Below, in pieces: positions 1-7,800 of a DNA stretch of 64,000 bases. The stretch lies in assembly GCF_004114535.1 (NCBI RefSeq), contig NZ_LBJC01000015.1:101095-165094 (forward strand). Direction: 5' to 3'. Position numbers and translations under genes: made by a program. The first letter of the stretch is position 1. Every line of letters begins with the position of its first letter. Origin of the DNA: Bradyrhizobium nanningense. GTDB lineage: Bacteria > Pseudomonadota > Alphaproteobacteria > Rhizobiales > Xanthobacteraceae. The notes below the pieces were generated by a model. It had not been told where the DNA came from. It was given only the letters and a program-made list of their open reading frames with translations, and did no database searches.

Positions 1-492
1 GGTTATCCCCACATGCGTCTGAAAGCCCAATGAGCCACAAAGCTGGTAACAATCGAATCCGAGTGTCCGTTGCGCCCGGGTAAATATGTCAGCAGCGACG
101 ACCGGCCCGGCCAGATGGCCGAGATGCATGCGTCCATTGGGTGTCGTAAAGCTTGGCAGAACCACGCGCAGACGGCGCTCGCTTTTCGGTGCCTTGACCC
201 GTTCGTCAATGGTCTGCCGGTCCTCCCACCACACATTTCCCATCACAAGGGTTTCTGCTCCTGTGTTCTTTATAAGATGGGCAGCGAACGGCGGCATCAG
301 TATCATGTCTCCGGGGGTGAGCTGCTCCGTGGAAAGCGTTCCGTCACCATAGGTAACCTCGCCGACGCCGGAGAACACGAACAGCATCTCGTGATCGGCA
401 TGGCAGTCAAAGCTTGTGGACTCGCCTCTCTCGAGAGAGAACTTCGATGCGTTGAAGTGGCGGGTAGCCACGTTGTCGCGCAGCTTTTTCAT
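1..492 (-). CDS. Cupin / MetRS-like didomain protein, putative hydrazine synthetase (partial, runs off left edge)
   Basis: The frame is open for 164 codons from the ATG at 492-490 to the window edge, so only the N-terminal part is visible. Residues 12-90 form a cupin: motif 1 has H31, H34 and E35 (CHADHE) and motif 2 has P67-P68 and H72 (AAHLIKN), a normal metal-binding set. From about residue 108 the protein becomes a class I aminoacyl-tRNA-synthetase fold, with TTPNGRMHLGHLAGP carrying a HIGH-type motif (HLGH, 123-126) as in methionyl-tRNA synthetase. Cupin plus MetRS-like fusions next to an N-hydroxylase are the hydrazine synthetases (Spb40 type), which join an N-hydroxylated Lys/Orn to another amino acid through an N-N bond. 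The start overlaps the stop of the hydroxylase gene (ATGA), so the two are coupled. The specific reaction here is inferred; the missing C-terminus prevents checking the KMSKS region. Confidence 0.8.
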   Translation of the reverse strand, partial: MKKLRDNVATRHFNASKFSLERGESTSFDCHADHEMLFVFSGVGEVTYGDGTLSTEQLTPGDMILMPPFAAHLIKNTGAETLVMGNVWWEDRQTIDERVKAPKSERRLRVVLPSFTTPNGRMHLGHLAGPVVAADIFTRAQRTLGFDCYQLCGSLGFQTHVGIT

Positions 493-1754
493 CGATCCTC
501 TCGCAATTCGGTCACACGCGAAAGCATTGAGCGGTTCGAGTTCAGCGGATAGAACTCCTTTCCCATGATGCTGTTGATGATGGTTGCGTTGCGGTACGCG
601 ACGAGAGACAGATTCGGGTTTTGTAAACCGTGCTGGATGCGTGTTCTGTTCTGGAGGTAGATCTTGCCTGGTAGGGCAATCCGACTCTCCAGTGAACAAT
701 CTGCTCTGATCTTGGGCAAACCATTCTCAGTGCAGGCGAGCTGCATGATCCGGTCAAGAAATGGCGCAGTGTTTGACACAAAACCAGTGGCAAGGATCAC
801 ACGATCGACCGCCACCCTGCGCGTTACTGCTGTCTCGGTACACTTGAGGACAGCTTCGAAAGCCGCATCGTTCTGCCGCAGGCTGTCAAGGCGAGCACTG
901 ACAACCAGCTGGACGCCGGCGTTCTTGTTCTCGACGAAGCGGTGTTCATATATTTGGGAGAATAGCTGATTTGCGAGATCCCGCGACACTCCATCGCTGC
1001 TCAGCCTCTTGGCCTGCACCCATTCTCGTCGACGCGAGAGGGCCTTAGTTTGGAAGTGGCGCAAATAGGCGGGCGTGTAGAACTCGTTCGTGAATGCGCA
1101 ATCATCCATTGGTTCGAGGTTATCGTAGAGGGTAACCCAAAGTATCTGCTTCAGGGGTGGGCCGGAGAGCAACTGTTCCATCACCTCGCTGCCGCTTTGC
1201 CCGGCACCCACGAGCAAGACCCGTTCTCCCGCGGCTAGCGGCGGTCTATTTAGATACTCTGCTACGTGATAGACACGTTCGCCTAACAACGGCCGCGCGC
1301 AATCCGGGACGTCAGGACAGATTCCGAGCCCAAGCACGACGTGTTGAGCGCGACATTCCGTCTGGCTTGTCAAGACGCGGAAATGTGTGGTTTCGGAGCA
1401 CACGTCCAGTACTTTTTGTCCAAATCTGAGATACGGAAGCTGATCTGCAACCCAGGCGTAATACTGACCAAACTCATTGCGGGAGACCCCGCCGGACCGT
1501 CGATTGACGAACGCATGGAGTCGTCCGGTCTGTAGCAGAAAATTGAGAAATGAGAACGGACTGGTTGGATCTACGAGCGACACACAATCTTTGAGATGTG
1601 ACACTTGTAACCTGGCGCTGGAAAAGGCCATGCCGGCGTGCCAGGAAAAACCGGGCTTATCTTCAAAAAACACACACCGCAGGCCCGTCGGCTTTACGAG
1701 AGCGGCAAGGCTGAGATTGAAGGGACCAATTCCGATACCAACCACGTCATACAT
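489..1754 (-). CDS. L-lysine N6- / L-ornithine N5-monooxygenase family flavoprotein
   Basis: This is a 421-residue flavin-dependent N-hydroxylase of the SidA/IucD/PvdA family, which hydroxylates the side-chain amine of Lys or Orn using FAD, NADPH and O2. The FAD motif GIGPFNLSLA sits at residues 8-17, the NADPH motif GAGQSGSE at 183-190, a conserved FTNEFYTP patch at 221-228 and the ATGF motif at 322-325; length is normal for the family. The family normally serves siderophore synthesis, but the only coupled partner is the downstream cupin-MetRS protein (4-bp ATGA overlap), and that pairing points to supply of N-hydroxy-Lys/Orn for N-N bond formation. No NRPS or NIS synthetase is visible. The start is the ATG at 1754; its ribosome binding site is weak (GGCGGG). 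Confidence 0.9.
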   Translation of the reverse strand: MYDVVGIGIGPFNLSLAALVKPTGLRCVFFEDKPGFSWHAGMAFSSARLQVSHLKDCVSLVDPTSPFSFLNFLLQTGRLHAFVNRRSGGVSRNEFGQYYAWVADQLPYLRFGQKVLDVCSETTHFRVLTSQTECRAQHVVLGLGICPDVPDCARPLLGERVYHVAEYLNRPPLAAGERVLLVGAGQSGSEVMEQLLSGPPLKQILWVTLYDNLEPMDDCAFTNEFYTPAYLRHFQTKALSRRREWVQAKRLSSDGVSRDLANQLFSQIYEHRFVENKNAGVQLVVSARLDSLRQNDAAFEAVLKCTETAVTRRVAVDRVILATGFVSNTAPFLDRIMQLACTENGLPKIRADCSLESRIALPGKIYLQNRTRIQHGLQNPNLSLVAYRNATIINSIMGKEFYPLNSNRSMLSRVTELREDR

Positions 1755-2407
1755 GCAACCCGCCGAACTGTTTTTTTGCGGCGAACGGAACGCACGTCCG
1801 GTGCCTTAAGCAAATGAGTCAAGCCTGCACTGAGATCGCTCGTGCCTCGGCGCTAGCGTCAGCCGTTTCTTCGCGTTCATCCGAAGGGGACCGAGTCCCG
1901 CTGTACCTAGCAAGTCGCGAACCTTCAGTTTGCCGAAAACACCGCCTTCCGAACGCGGTGACATCTCCTGAGCGCTGCGGTTTCAGTCGGCAGCCGTTTC
2001 CACCGTGCAGATAACCTTGTCGTCGGGTTAGGCTCGATCAAACGTATTCGTCACACATCCAGTTCCCCACGTCGAAGAAAGCGAGTTTGACAGCGTTTCC
2101 TGAACCCGCCGCGCCGAGCATGCCCGATCTCGCCGAGGACACTAAGCTTGTTTCGTTGACGAAGCGGCATTTTTTTGGCTCGTTCATGGCGCCCAAACAA
2201 TCCCGTTCCGGACGATCATCACCTTGCCTCGATACGCCTGCTGTTTCAGTCCGTCACCTCTGAGGTTTGATAGTTGCTCGGTGCTTGGACGGATTGGCTT
2301 TGCTCTTCGAAGGCAGGTGTCAAGTTCTTTTGGGCCGCGAAGGAGATCGGAGGCGAGCCGACGCAGTTGACCATCGCTGGTCGACCGGCGTAGACGACAA
2401 GTGGAAT
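1755..2407. other. Upstream region of the N-hydroxylase operon, no firm gene
   Basis: About 650 bases with no long open frame that looks coding. It must contain the promoter of the minus-strand hydroxylase/cupin operon. The only candidate inside is a 49-codon minus-strand ORF listed separately. The GC-rich, stop-rich character of the rest fits the edge of an integrated island. Confidence 0.5.
2038..2187 (-). CDS. Possible 49-residue peptide ORF upstream of the N-hydroxylase operon
   Basis: A short ATG-to-TGA frame begins MNEPKKCRFVNET and ends NWMCDEYV. It lies on the same strand as, and about 280 bases upstream of, the hydroxylase/cupin-MetRS operon. It has a charged N-terminal part, a Gly/Ala/Ser-rich middle and a tail with Cys, Trp and acidic residues, loosely like a leader/core peptide. 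The ribosome binding site is poor and I recognise no homologue. It may be chance. Confidence 0.2.
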   Translation of the reverse strand: MNEPKKCRFVNETSLVSSARSGMLGAAGSGNAVKLAFFDVGNWMCDEYV

Positions 2408-2469
2408 GCACCCTTAGCTCAGCTGGATAGAGCGCCCTCCGATACGTTCGAATCGTGTCGGGTGCGCCA
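2408..2469 (+). pseudogene. Degenerate tRNA-Arg (CCG-like), probable integration-site remnant
   Basis: The sequence starts GCACCCTTAGCTCAGCTGGA and ends TTCGAATCGTGTCGGGTGCG followed by CCA, so the acceptor stem, D arm and T arm of an alphaproteobacterial tRNA-Arg are recognisable, as is the CTCCGA of a CCG anticodon loop. It is only 62 bases long: the anticodon stem and variable region have lost roughly 15 bases, so it cannot fold as a tRNA. It lies about 370 bases upstream of an integrase reading away from it, the usual layout of a tRNA-integrated island. Not a functional tRNA. Confidence 0.7.
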
Positions 2470-2777
2470 TCACTCTCGATGGCGAGTCAGGCAAACGCAT
2501 CTGGGCTTTGCGCATTGGCGGCCGCTGACCGCCGACAAATGATGCACGAATTGGCAGCAGCCGTGCCAGGCGCATCATCGGGCAGCCAGCATGGCGATGG
2601 TTCAGCTTAGCCCCGCCACGAAGGCTTACGGGCAACCATCCCACTCGGCCCTTTTCGATCACGCCTGATCACGCCTCAGCACTTTGAATAACAACGATTT
2701 TTCGGCTTGTCGCAGAGTCGCACACTATGGCATATTGGGGTCGGTTTTAAGGGGGATCGAAGCGCTTTTTGACCCCA

Positions 2778-2795
2778 GTTGCAGACCCCTGCAAC
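2778..2795. repeat. 7-bp inverted repeat upstream of the integrase
   Basis: GTTGCAG, four bases, CTGCAAC: a perfect small dyad 40 bases upstream of the integrase GTG start. It could be an operator or arm-type binding site for the integrase, or chance. Confidence 0.3.
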
Positions 2796-2835
2796 CCATC
2801 TGCTGACCCCACTCCAAAGCCCAAGGGAGACCCCA

Positions 2836-4089
2836 GTGCCGAGCCTCACAGATGGCCAAATACGCCGCGCTCTTAAGCAGGTCGAAGAGGCCGGAAAGCA
2901 GCTGAGCCTTGTGGATGGCGACGGTCACGGGACGGGTCGCCTCATCCTTGTGATGAAGCCGATGCCAACCCGCGTCACGGCGGATTGGATGGCGCAGCAG
3001 TGGCGAGACCAGAAGCGCCTCAAGAAAAAGCTTGGCTCCTATCCCTCGATGAGCCTGAGCCAGGCGCGCGAAGTATTCAAGCGCGACTACGCCGACATGA
3101 TCCAAAAGGGCCGGAGCATTAAGATCGCGGGCGACACGCGGCCCGGTACCGTTGCCGATCTATTCGAAGCCTACGTCGGTTCGCTCAAGGCTGAAGGAAA
3201 GCCTTCCTGGAAGGAAGCGGAAAAAGGATTGAACAAGATCGCCGATATTCTCGGCCGTAACCGCCCCGCCCGCGACATCGAGCCTGACGAAATCAGAGAG
3301 GTCATCCGCCCGATCTATGAACGCGGCAAACGTTCAATGGCTGATCACGTTCGCAGCTACATCCGATCGGCTTACAGCTGGGGCTTGAAGTCCGAACACG
3401 ACTACCGCACCACGTCACCCCGCCGCTTTCGTCTCGCTTACAATCCGGCTGCAGGCATTCCAACAGAACCCAAAAACGTGGGCACGCGCTGGCTCAACGA
3501 AGAAGAATTCGTGCGTCTCTATCGTTGGCTCGAATGCCCCGATGCGCCGGTTCACCCGCCTTACACACGCGCTGTCAGAATTCTCATGCTGACCGGTCAG
3601 CGCGTCGAAGAGATCGCTCGATTGCATGTCGACCAATGGGATGCAGCGGAGCGAATAATCGACTGGTCAAAGACGAAAAATGGCAAACCTCACGCCATTC
3701 CCGTGCCAAAAATTGCGGCCGAGCTCATAGAGGCGATCAAACCGAATGAGCATGGGTGGTTCTTCCCGTCGGCGACCGATCCGAACAAGCCAGTCAGCCA
3801 CGGTACGCTCTATTCATTCATGTGGCGCCAACGGGACCGCGAAGTCATTCCTGTGGTGACGAACCGCGACCTTCGACGGACATGGAAGACACTCGCCGGC
3901 AAGGCCGGCCTGTCGAAAGAGATCCGAGACCGATTGCAAAACCACACCCTCCAGGATGTTAGCTCCAAGAGCTACGACCGTTGGAATTATATGCCGGAGA
4001 AGCGTGTGGCCATGATCAGGTGGGACAAGTTCGTCCGCGAATTGCTGGCCAAGAAGAGACGGAAGACCGTGCTGCAAGAAGCCGCATAA
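2836..4089 (+). CDS. Tyrosine recombinase / integrase (DUF4102-type)
   Basis: A site-specific recombinase of the phage P4-like family that moves genomic islands into tRNA genes. The N-terminal part has the DUF4102-type segment with LGSYPSMSLSQAR, followed by a core-binding domain and a C-terminal catalytic domain. Catalytic residues visible (numbered from the GTG): R256 in LTGQR, R347 in RDLRRT, H370 in LQNH, Y380 in KSYDRW. The first His of the usual HDLRRT box is replaced by Arg (R344), which is unusual. I prefer the GTG at 2836 because it has AGGGAGA seven bases upstream; the frame is also open to a TTG at 2779. Neighbours are a broken tRNA upstream and the CBASS operon downstream, so it probably brought the defence genes. 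Confidence 0.92.
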   Translation: MPSLTDGQIRRALKQVEEAGKQLSLVDGDGHGTGRLILVMKPMPTRVTADWMAQQWRDQKRLKKKLGSYPSMSLSQAREVFKRDYADMIQKGRSIKIAGDTRPGTVADLFEAYVGSLKAEGKPSWKEAEKGLNKIADILGRNRPARDIEPDEIREVIRPIYERGKRSMADHVRSYIRSAYSWGLKSEHDYRTTSPRRFRLAYNPAAGIPTEPKNVGTRWLNEEEFVRLYRWLECPDAPVHPPYTRAVRILMLTGQRVEEIARLHVDQWDAAERIIDWSKTKNGKPHAIPVPKIAAELIEAIKPNEHGWFFPSATDPNKPVSHGTLYSFMWRQRDREVIPVVTNRDLRRTWKTLAGKAGLSKEIRDRLQNHTLQDVSSKSYDRWNYMPEKRVAMIRWDKFVRELLAKKRRKTVLQEAA

Positions 4090-4287
4090 GCGTCCGCCCC
4101 TCATCCCCCTCTCGCGACGACCCGCTAGCGCGGCCACAGCTCACTCCGAACCGAGCCGGAGATCACCATCGATTGGACATAGCATGCGCGGCCTGCGTTT
4201 CGCCTGCAGAACCTCGGCGATATCGGACTGAAGGGGGAGCCGAATGCGCATACAGCTACGTTCCGGCGCGCGGTGACTGGATCTCGC

Positions 4288-4474
4288 TTACTGATCATCG
4301 GACGCGATATGGGAAGTGGGCGCGAAGGTCATCGACGCCTAGGCGAAGACCTTCGGCGCGTTCGCCGAGATGACCGGGCTATCCGCCCCGAACCTCAAGC
4401 ATATGCGCACGTTCGCTGATGCATGGACCGAATTTGTGCAACAGGTTGTTGCCTTATTGCGTCAAAAGGCCTGA
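4288..4474 (+). pseudogene. Remnant of a DUF1016 (YhcG/PDDEXK-like) gene, N-terminal part
   Basis: One frame reads LLIIGRDM, then after a frame change VGAKVIDA, an in-frame TAG, and AEMTGLSAPNLKHMRTFADA followed by WTEFVQQVVALL. This matches the N-terminal domain of DUF1016/YhcG proteins (typically LYWEIGRDI, GAKVIDRLA, NLKYMRAFAEAWP, FVQQ). At least one frameshift, one stop and loss of the whole nuclease half make it a dead fragment. The remaining bases between 4090 and 4688 hold nothing recognisable. Confidence 0.6.
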
Positions 4475-4688
4475 TCGGCGAAAGTGGTGTATCGCGTTTT
4501 CCGGAGATTTGTCGTTCGGCTGACCGAAAGTCCGACCAAGATGTTCTTAAGAGGTGCATGGCGATCTTGCTGTGTTCTTAGCCTGTCTTGCTATGCATAC
4601 TCGGCATAGGGGCGCGACCGCAGTCATCGCAGCTTCTGAATACGACGGCTTCGAGATGCGCGACAGCAGCCAGGGCTGAGACCTCGTA

Positions 4689-5243
4689 TCAGTTTCTGCC
4701 GACGAGCTCAGACCGAATTAGCCGAAAGATCTCGGCCTGATACAATGCATCGCGAAGGGCATCATGCGTCCCAGTCAAGACTGGTTTCAGCCTTTCGGCA
4801 ATCTTGCTCGAGCGGGTATCGACCCAACGACAGCCGGTCGCCCCCATATACAGTGCCTTGATGTCAAGCGCCGTGAAGCCAAAGGGATTTCTTCCACAAA
4901 ACCGATGGAAATAGTAGTTTACGAAAGACCAATCGAACGGCGCGTTGAACCCGACGAATACCGGCGTTTCATTTCGACCGGTGATCGTCGAGAGCCAGTC
5001 AGCAAAGGCTTGCATGCCATCGGCAGGCGCAAGCCCTCCTCGCGCGAGTTCGTCCAGAGACAACCCGCTCACCTCCAGGGCTTTAGGATCGAAGTTCTGG
5101 CTGGTTGGTTTCAGCTCGCAGGCGAATGTCTTTTCTGGCTGGTAGACGGAGCAGGCGCCGATCGACAACAGACTGAACTCGCCGGGAATTGGACCGGCGG
5201 CTTCCACATCGACCGAGACGAAGACCTCGCGCTTGTTGTTCAT
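4689..5243 (-). CDS. DEDDh 3'-5' exonuclease, accessory gene of the CBASS operon
   Basis: A 184-residue DnaQ/RNase T-superfamily exonuclease that would remove nucleotides from 3' ends of DNA or RNA. All five catalytic positions are visible: D12 and E14 (VDVEAAG), D104 (NAPFDWSF), H160 and D165 (THDALRDA). It is the last gene of the five-gene CBASS operon and its ATG overlaps the stop of the effector gene (ATGA), so it is made together with the effector. A 3'-5' exonuclease has been catalogued as an occasional CBASS accessory protein (Cap18, from memory). It might degrade phage nucleic acid or trim the signalling oligonucleotide; neither is shown here. Confidence 0.82.
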   Translation of the reverse strand: MNNKREVFVSVDVEAAGPIPGEFSLLSIGACSVYQPEKTFACELKPTSQNFDPKALEVSGLSLDELARGGLAPADGMQAFADWLSTITGRNETPVFVGFNAPFDWSFVNYYFHRFCGRNPFGFTALDIKALYMGATGCRWVDTRSSKIAERLKPVLTGTHDALRDALYQAEIFRLIRSELVGRN

Positions 5244-6406
5244 GAAATCAAAGGCTTCGCTTGAACCAGTGAGGGTCGGTTGCGGATGGCTTGCCAGTGT
5301 TCGCGGAAAGCTCGCCGCCTGTCATCCACAGTGCCCGCTGTCTTCCAATGCAGTCCCGAGAAGGTCGTAATGTCGAAAGGCAGACTCGCGCCTTCTCGCA
5401 CCATTAGCATGGTCGGCAGGCCGCGGCCGAGAGCATATCCAAGCTCAAGAAAGCAGTTCGGCCGCGCCCCCGTGATGTCCGCGAGGACCACACTACTGCG
5501 ATAGAGCTTCGCGAATATCTCCTGATCGATTCGGGAATGCTCATATGCCTGACGGCCGTCGATAACGACGAGGCGATAGCCCAGCTCGCCTTCGATCACT
5601 GGCTGAACCACGGTGTCGAAGTAATTCTGAACGTCAGCATAGTCGGGTAGATCAGGATTCAATAGCCGGACGGCAAAGGCCTTGGGACGCTCAAGTGACT
5701 CAAGGAGATCTATTAGCACGGAAACGCGATCGGAAATGGATTGTCGTGGCGGAAAGCGGATCTTGTTGATCCAGTCATGCACGTCTCCGTCCTCGACGAT
5801 CTGAAACAGCCGCCGGCTCTGGCTGCTGGTCAGCCCGAAATTGTAGAGGCGTCTCGCGCCTGTCGTTTCGGGGCAGATAGCCAGGTTGAGCGGAACAACG
5901 GGCTTGCCCGCATCATGATAAAGATTGGCCAGGAAGAGGACCCCCTCGGAGCCACCCAGCGCGACCAAGATGTCACCGAAGCGCGCCTGCGCTTCCATGC
6001 GCTTGCTGGCCATGTTCCAGTGGGCAGCGTTCTCGATCTTGACCAGCGGCGAGGCGCGCAGCTCGTCCCAGAGAGCGCCATACTCCTCAGGAATTTGATC
6101 TTCTGACTTGTGATGCTGCACTGCGACTGCGAGCGGGCCCGGTACGTTTGCAGGCCGCAGCGTCAGATTACTCTTGATCGTCGTCCAGATCAGCCAGTCA
6201 AAGCAGATCGGCAGGCTATCGCATTTCCGCACCGGTTCAGCATCGACTGGAATTACGAAATTCGCGCCGCGCTTCACGAGCTCCTTGACCAAAGCGGCTA
6301 CCAGGTCGCGCGCGGCGTTGACATCGCTAGCGGTAGCTACGGCCGCATCCTCAACGATGCTGCCGGAGATATGGATGCGCCGACCGAGCAGCGGAGACCG
6401 AGCCAT
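5240..6406 (-). CDS. Putative CBASS effector: SLOG/STALD-like domain fused to deoxyribosyltransferase/TIR-like domain
   Basis: A 388-residue protein starting at the ATG whose A overlaps the upstream ATPase stop (TGATG); the frame continues upstream but that part overlaps the ATPase gene. Residues 8-235 look like a Rossmann-type SLOG (STALD-like) nucleotide-binding domain: RRIHISGSI near the start and FGDILVALGGSEGVLFLA at about 143-160. Residues 240-355 resemble nucleoside 2-deoxyribosyltransferase / TIR-like proteins, with VLADITGARPNCFLELGYAL (307-326) and SLPFDI (341-346); E321 is the likely catalytic Glu. In type III CBASS the gene in this position is the effector, most often the nuclease NucC. 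Here a sensor domain seems to be joined to a glycosidase-like domain, suggesting cyclic-oligonucleotide-triggered attack on NAD or nucleotides. Domain assignment is by eye. Confidence 0.7.
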   Translation of the reverse strand: MARSPLLGRRIHISGSIVEDAAVATASDVNAARDLVAALVKELVKRGANFVIPVDAEPVRKCDSLPICFDWLIWTTIKSNLTLRPANVPGPLAVAVQHHKSEDQIPEEYGALWDELRASPLVKIENAAHWNMASKRMEAQARFGDILVALGGSEGVLFLANLYHDAGKPVVPLNLAICPETTGARRLYNFGLTSSQSRRLFQIVEDGDVHDWINKIRFPPRQSISDRVSVLIDLLESLERPKAFAVRLLNPDLPDYADVQNYFDTVVQPVIEGELGYRLVVIDGRQAYEHSRIDQEIFAKLYRSSVVLADITGARPNCFLELGYALGRGLPTMLMVREGASLPFDITTFSGLHWKTAGTVDDRRRAFREHWQAIRNRPSLVQAKPLIS

Positions 6407-7302
6407 CACTTGTCCTCCATCACAGGCGAGGCATGAAGCACTGCAGCCACTGACTTCAGGTGTTCGAACCGCAGCGGCTCCTGTGGGAAGGCTTTGGCCA
6501 GCGCCGCGGGATACAGTCGCGTGCGGATGTCCGAATAGGTCCACGCTGGATAACTGCCGCGCGCACCCGTTGCTGCCACCAGTTCCGAGATCTGGGTCGG
6601 GGGGAGACGCAGCCCAGAAAGATCCATCTGAAAGAGCTGCCGACGCTCTTCATCCGTCGGGCGCCTGAACTCCTCGATGATTGCGGCGCGTCGGCGGAGT
6701 GCGGCGTCGAGCACCGAGAGCCGGTTTGTGCAAAGGATGACAACGATGCGGCCGCCATATTGCCGGAGATCGTCGACGCCCTGGATCAAGGTGTTCACCG
6801 CCACCTTGTCCTCGTGATGGCTATGATCCTGGGCCCGAGAGGCGCCGAGACTATCGCCCTCATCGATGATCAGGATGGCCCGGCGAGTCTTGCCGGCCGA
6901 CTGGATCACCTTGCGAAACGCCTCAGCGATGAGTGTTCCCATCTCGCCGACCATCCCGCTGCCGCGGACGCGGTTGGACAGCTTGAAGAGAATGGAATCT
7001 TCGCTTCGCGCCTCGGCCACGAGCTTGTTCGCAATGCACTCGGCCATCGCCGTCTTGCCGGTTCCGACATCGCCGTGAAAGATCACGAGCGGATACTGCT
7101 CGGCGACGAGATCACAGATCGCCAGTTTGCCGCCATGGTGCTTGCGGTTCCATTCGCCCAGACCGCCCACGTTCAGCAAGAGCCGAAGCTGATCATGGAC
7201 GCGAGCATAGCGTGCAGCAAACCCCAACAGCGTGTTTTCCCGCCTGGAGAGCGCCTCACTTGGGAGTGGGGTTTCGCTATCAAAAATGCTCGGCTGACTC
7301 AC
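6406..7302 (-). CDS. cap6: TRIP13/Pch2-like AAA+ ATPase of type III CBASS (Cap6)
   Basis: A 298-residue AAA+ remodeller that in type III CBASS unfolds the HORMA protein and turns off the CD-NTase. Walker A is GDVGTGKT (77-84), Walker B is AILIIDEGD (142-150), and a sensor-1-like CTNR and an Arg-rich ALRRRA stretch follow. The start is taken as the GTG at 7302 because it forms a GTGA overlap with the HORMA stop; a longer frame to 7407 only overlaps the HORMA gene. It sits directly between the HORMA and effector genes, the standard order. Assignment to Cap6 rests on motifs plus neighbourhood. Confidence 0.9.
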   Translation of the reverse strand: MSQPSIFDSETPLPSEALSRRENTLLGFAARYARVHDQLRLLLNVGGLGEWNRKHHGGKLAICDLVAEQYPLVIFHGDVGTGKTAMAECIANKLVAEARSEDSILFKLSNRVRGSGMVGEMGTLIAEAFRKVIQSAGKTRRAILIIDEGDSLGASRAQDHSHHEDKVAVNTLIQGVDDLRQYGGRIVVILCTNRLSVLDAALRRRAAIIEEFRRPTDEERRQLFQMDLSGLRLPPTQISELVAATGARGSYPAWTYSDIRTRLYPAALAKAFPQEPLRFEHLKSVAAVLHASPVMEDK

Positions 7303-7799
7303 TCCGCCCAATCCTTTCTTTGCACGCCATAGGCGTTGCTTACGTAATTGCGGCCGCCTGAAGAAGTCAGCGACGAATGACTGGTATCGTCGTAAGACGG
7401 TCCCCATCCCATCTTGAGCTTGTCTTTCGTGGCCTCGCGCGCTGTGCTTGTGTACGCATCGGTATGACTAAGAACGATGCGAAGATGCGCCCCCTCGACC
7501 TTCGGCCATCGGACGCCGCCTGGCCGGCTCGTCGTCAGAGACCCGGCATCGGTATCGACCTCGAACCTGACAGCTTTGACTTCGACGCCATGGCTGAACA
7601 GCGTGACATCGACCCATTTGAGATAGCCTGCTTTGGCCAAAACCTCGATGTCATGGGCGTAATTCGTTGCCTCAGTGGCAGTCCAGGCGCCGGTACTGTC
7701 GGCGATCATGATGAGATCCGCCTTGACGCGGCGCACTACATTTTCGACGTCGACATATGTATAGGTAGCGCTGGCACTCGCAGTTCTGGTCTGACTCAT
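7299..7799 (-). CDS. cap7: Bacterial HORMA-domain protein of type III CBASS (Cap7)
   Basis: A 166-residue protein resembling CBASS Cap7 HORMA proteins, which bind peptides and the CD-NTase to switch on cyclic nucleotide synthesis. Recognisable pieces are the N-terminal VVRRVKADL helix (21-29), the GYLKWVDVTL strand (58-67), SRPGGVRWP (91-99), and a C-terminal tail GGRNYVSNAYGVQRKDW (148-164) that looks like the self-binding closure peptide of the family. The ATG at 7799 is one base after the CD-NTase stop; the frame extends to 7856 but that would overlap the CD-NTase. Confidence 0.88.
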   Translation of the reverse strand: MSQTRTASASATYTYVDVENVVRRVKADLIMIADSTGAWTATEATNYAHDIEVLAKAGYLKWVDVTLFSHGVEVKAVRFEVDTDAGSLTTSRPGGVRWPKVEGAHLRIVLSHTDAYTSTAREATKDKLKMGWGPSYDDTSHSSLTSSGGRNYVSNAYGVQRKDWAE

Positions 7800-7800
7800 C

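Noticed and set aside
70..552. 160-codon plus-strand frame over the cupin/MetRS gene
   Set aside because: It lies antisense to a frame with intact cupin and HIGH-type motifs; no domain is recognisable in it.
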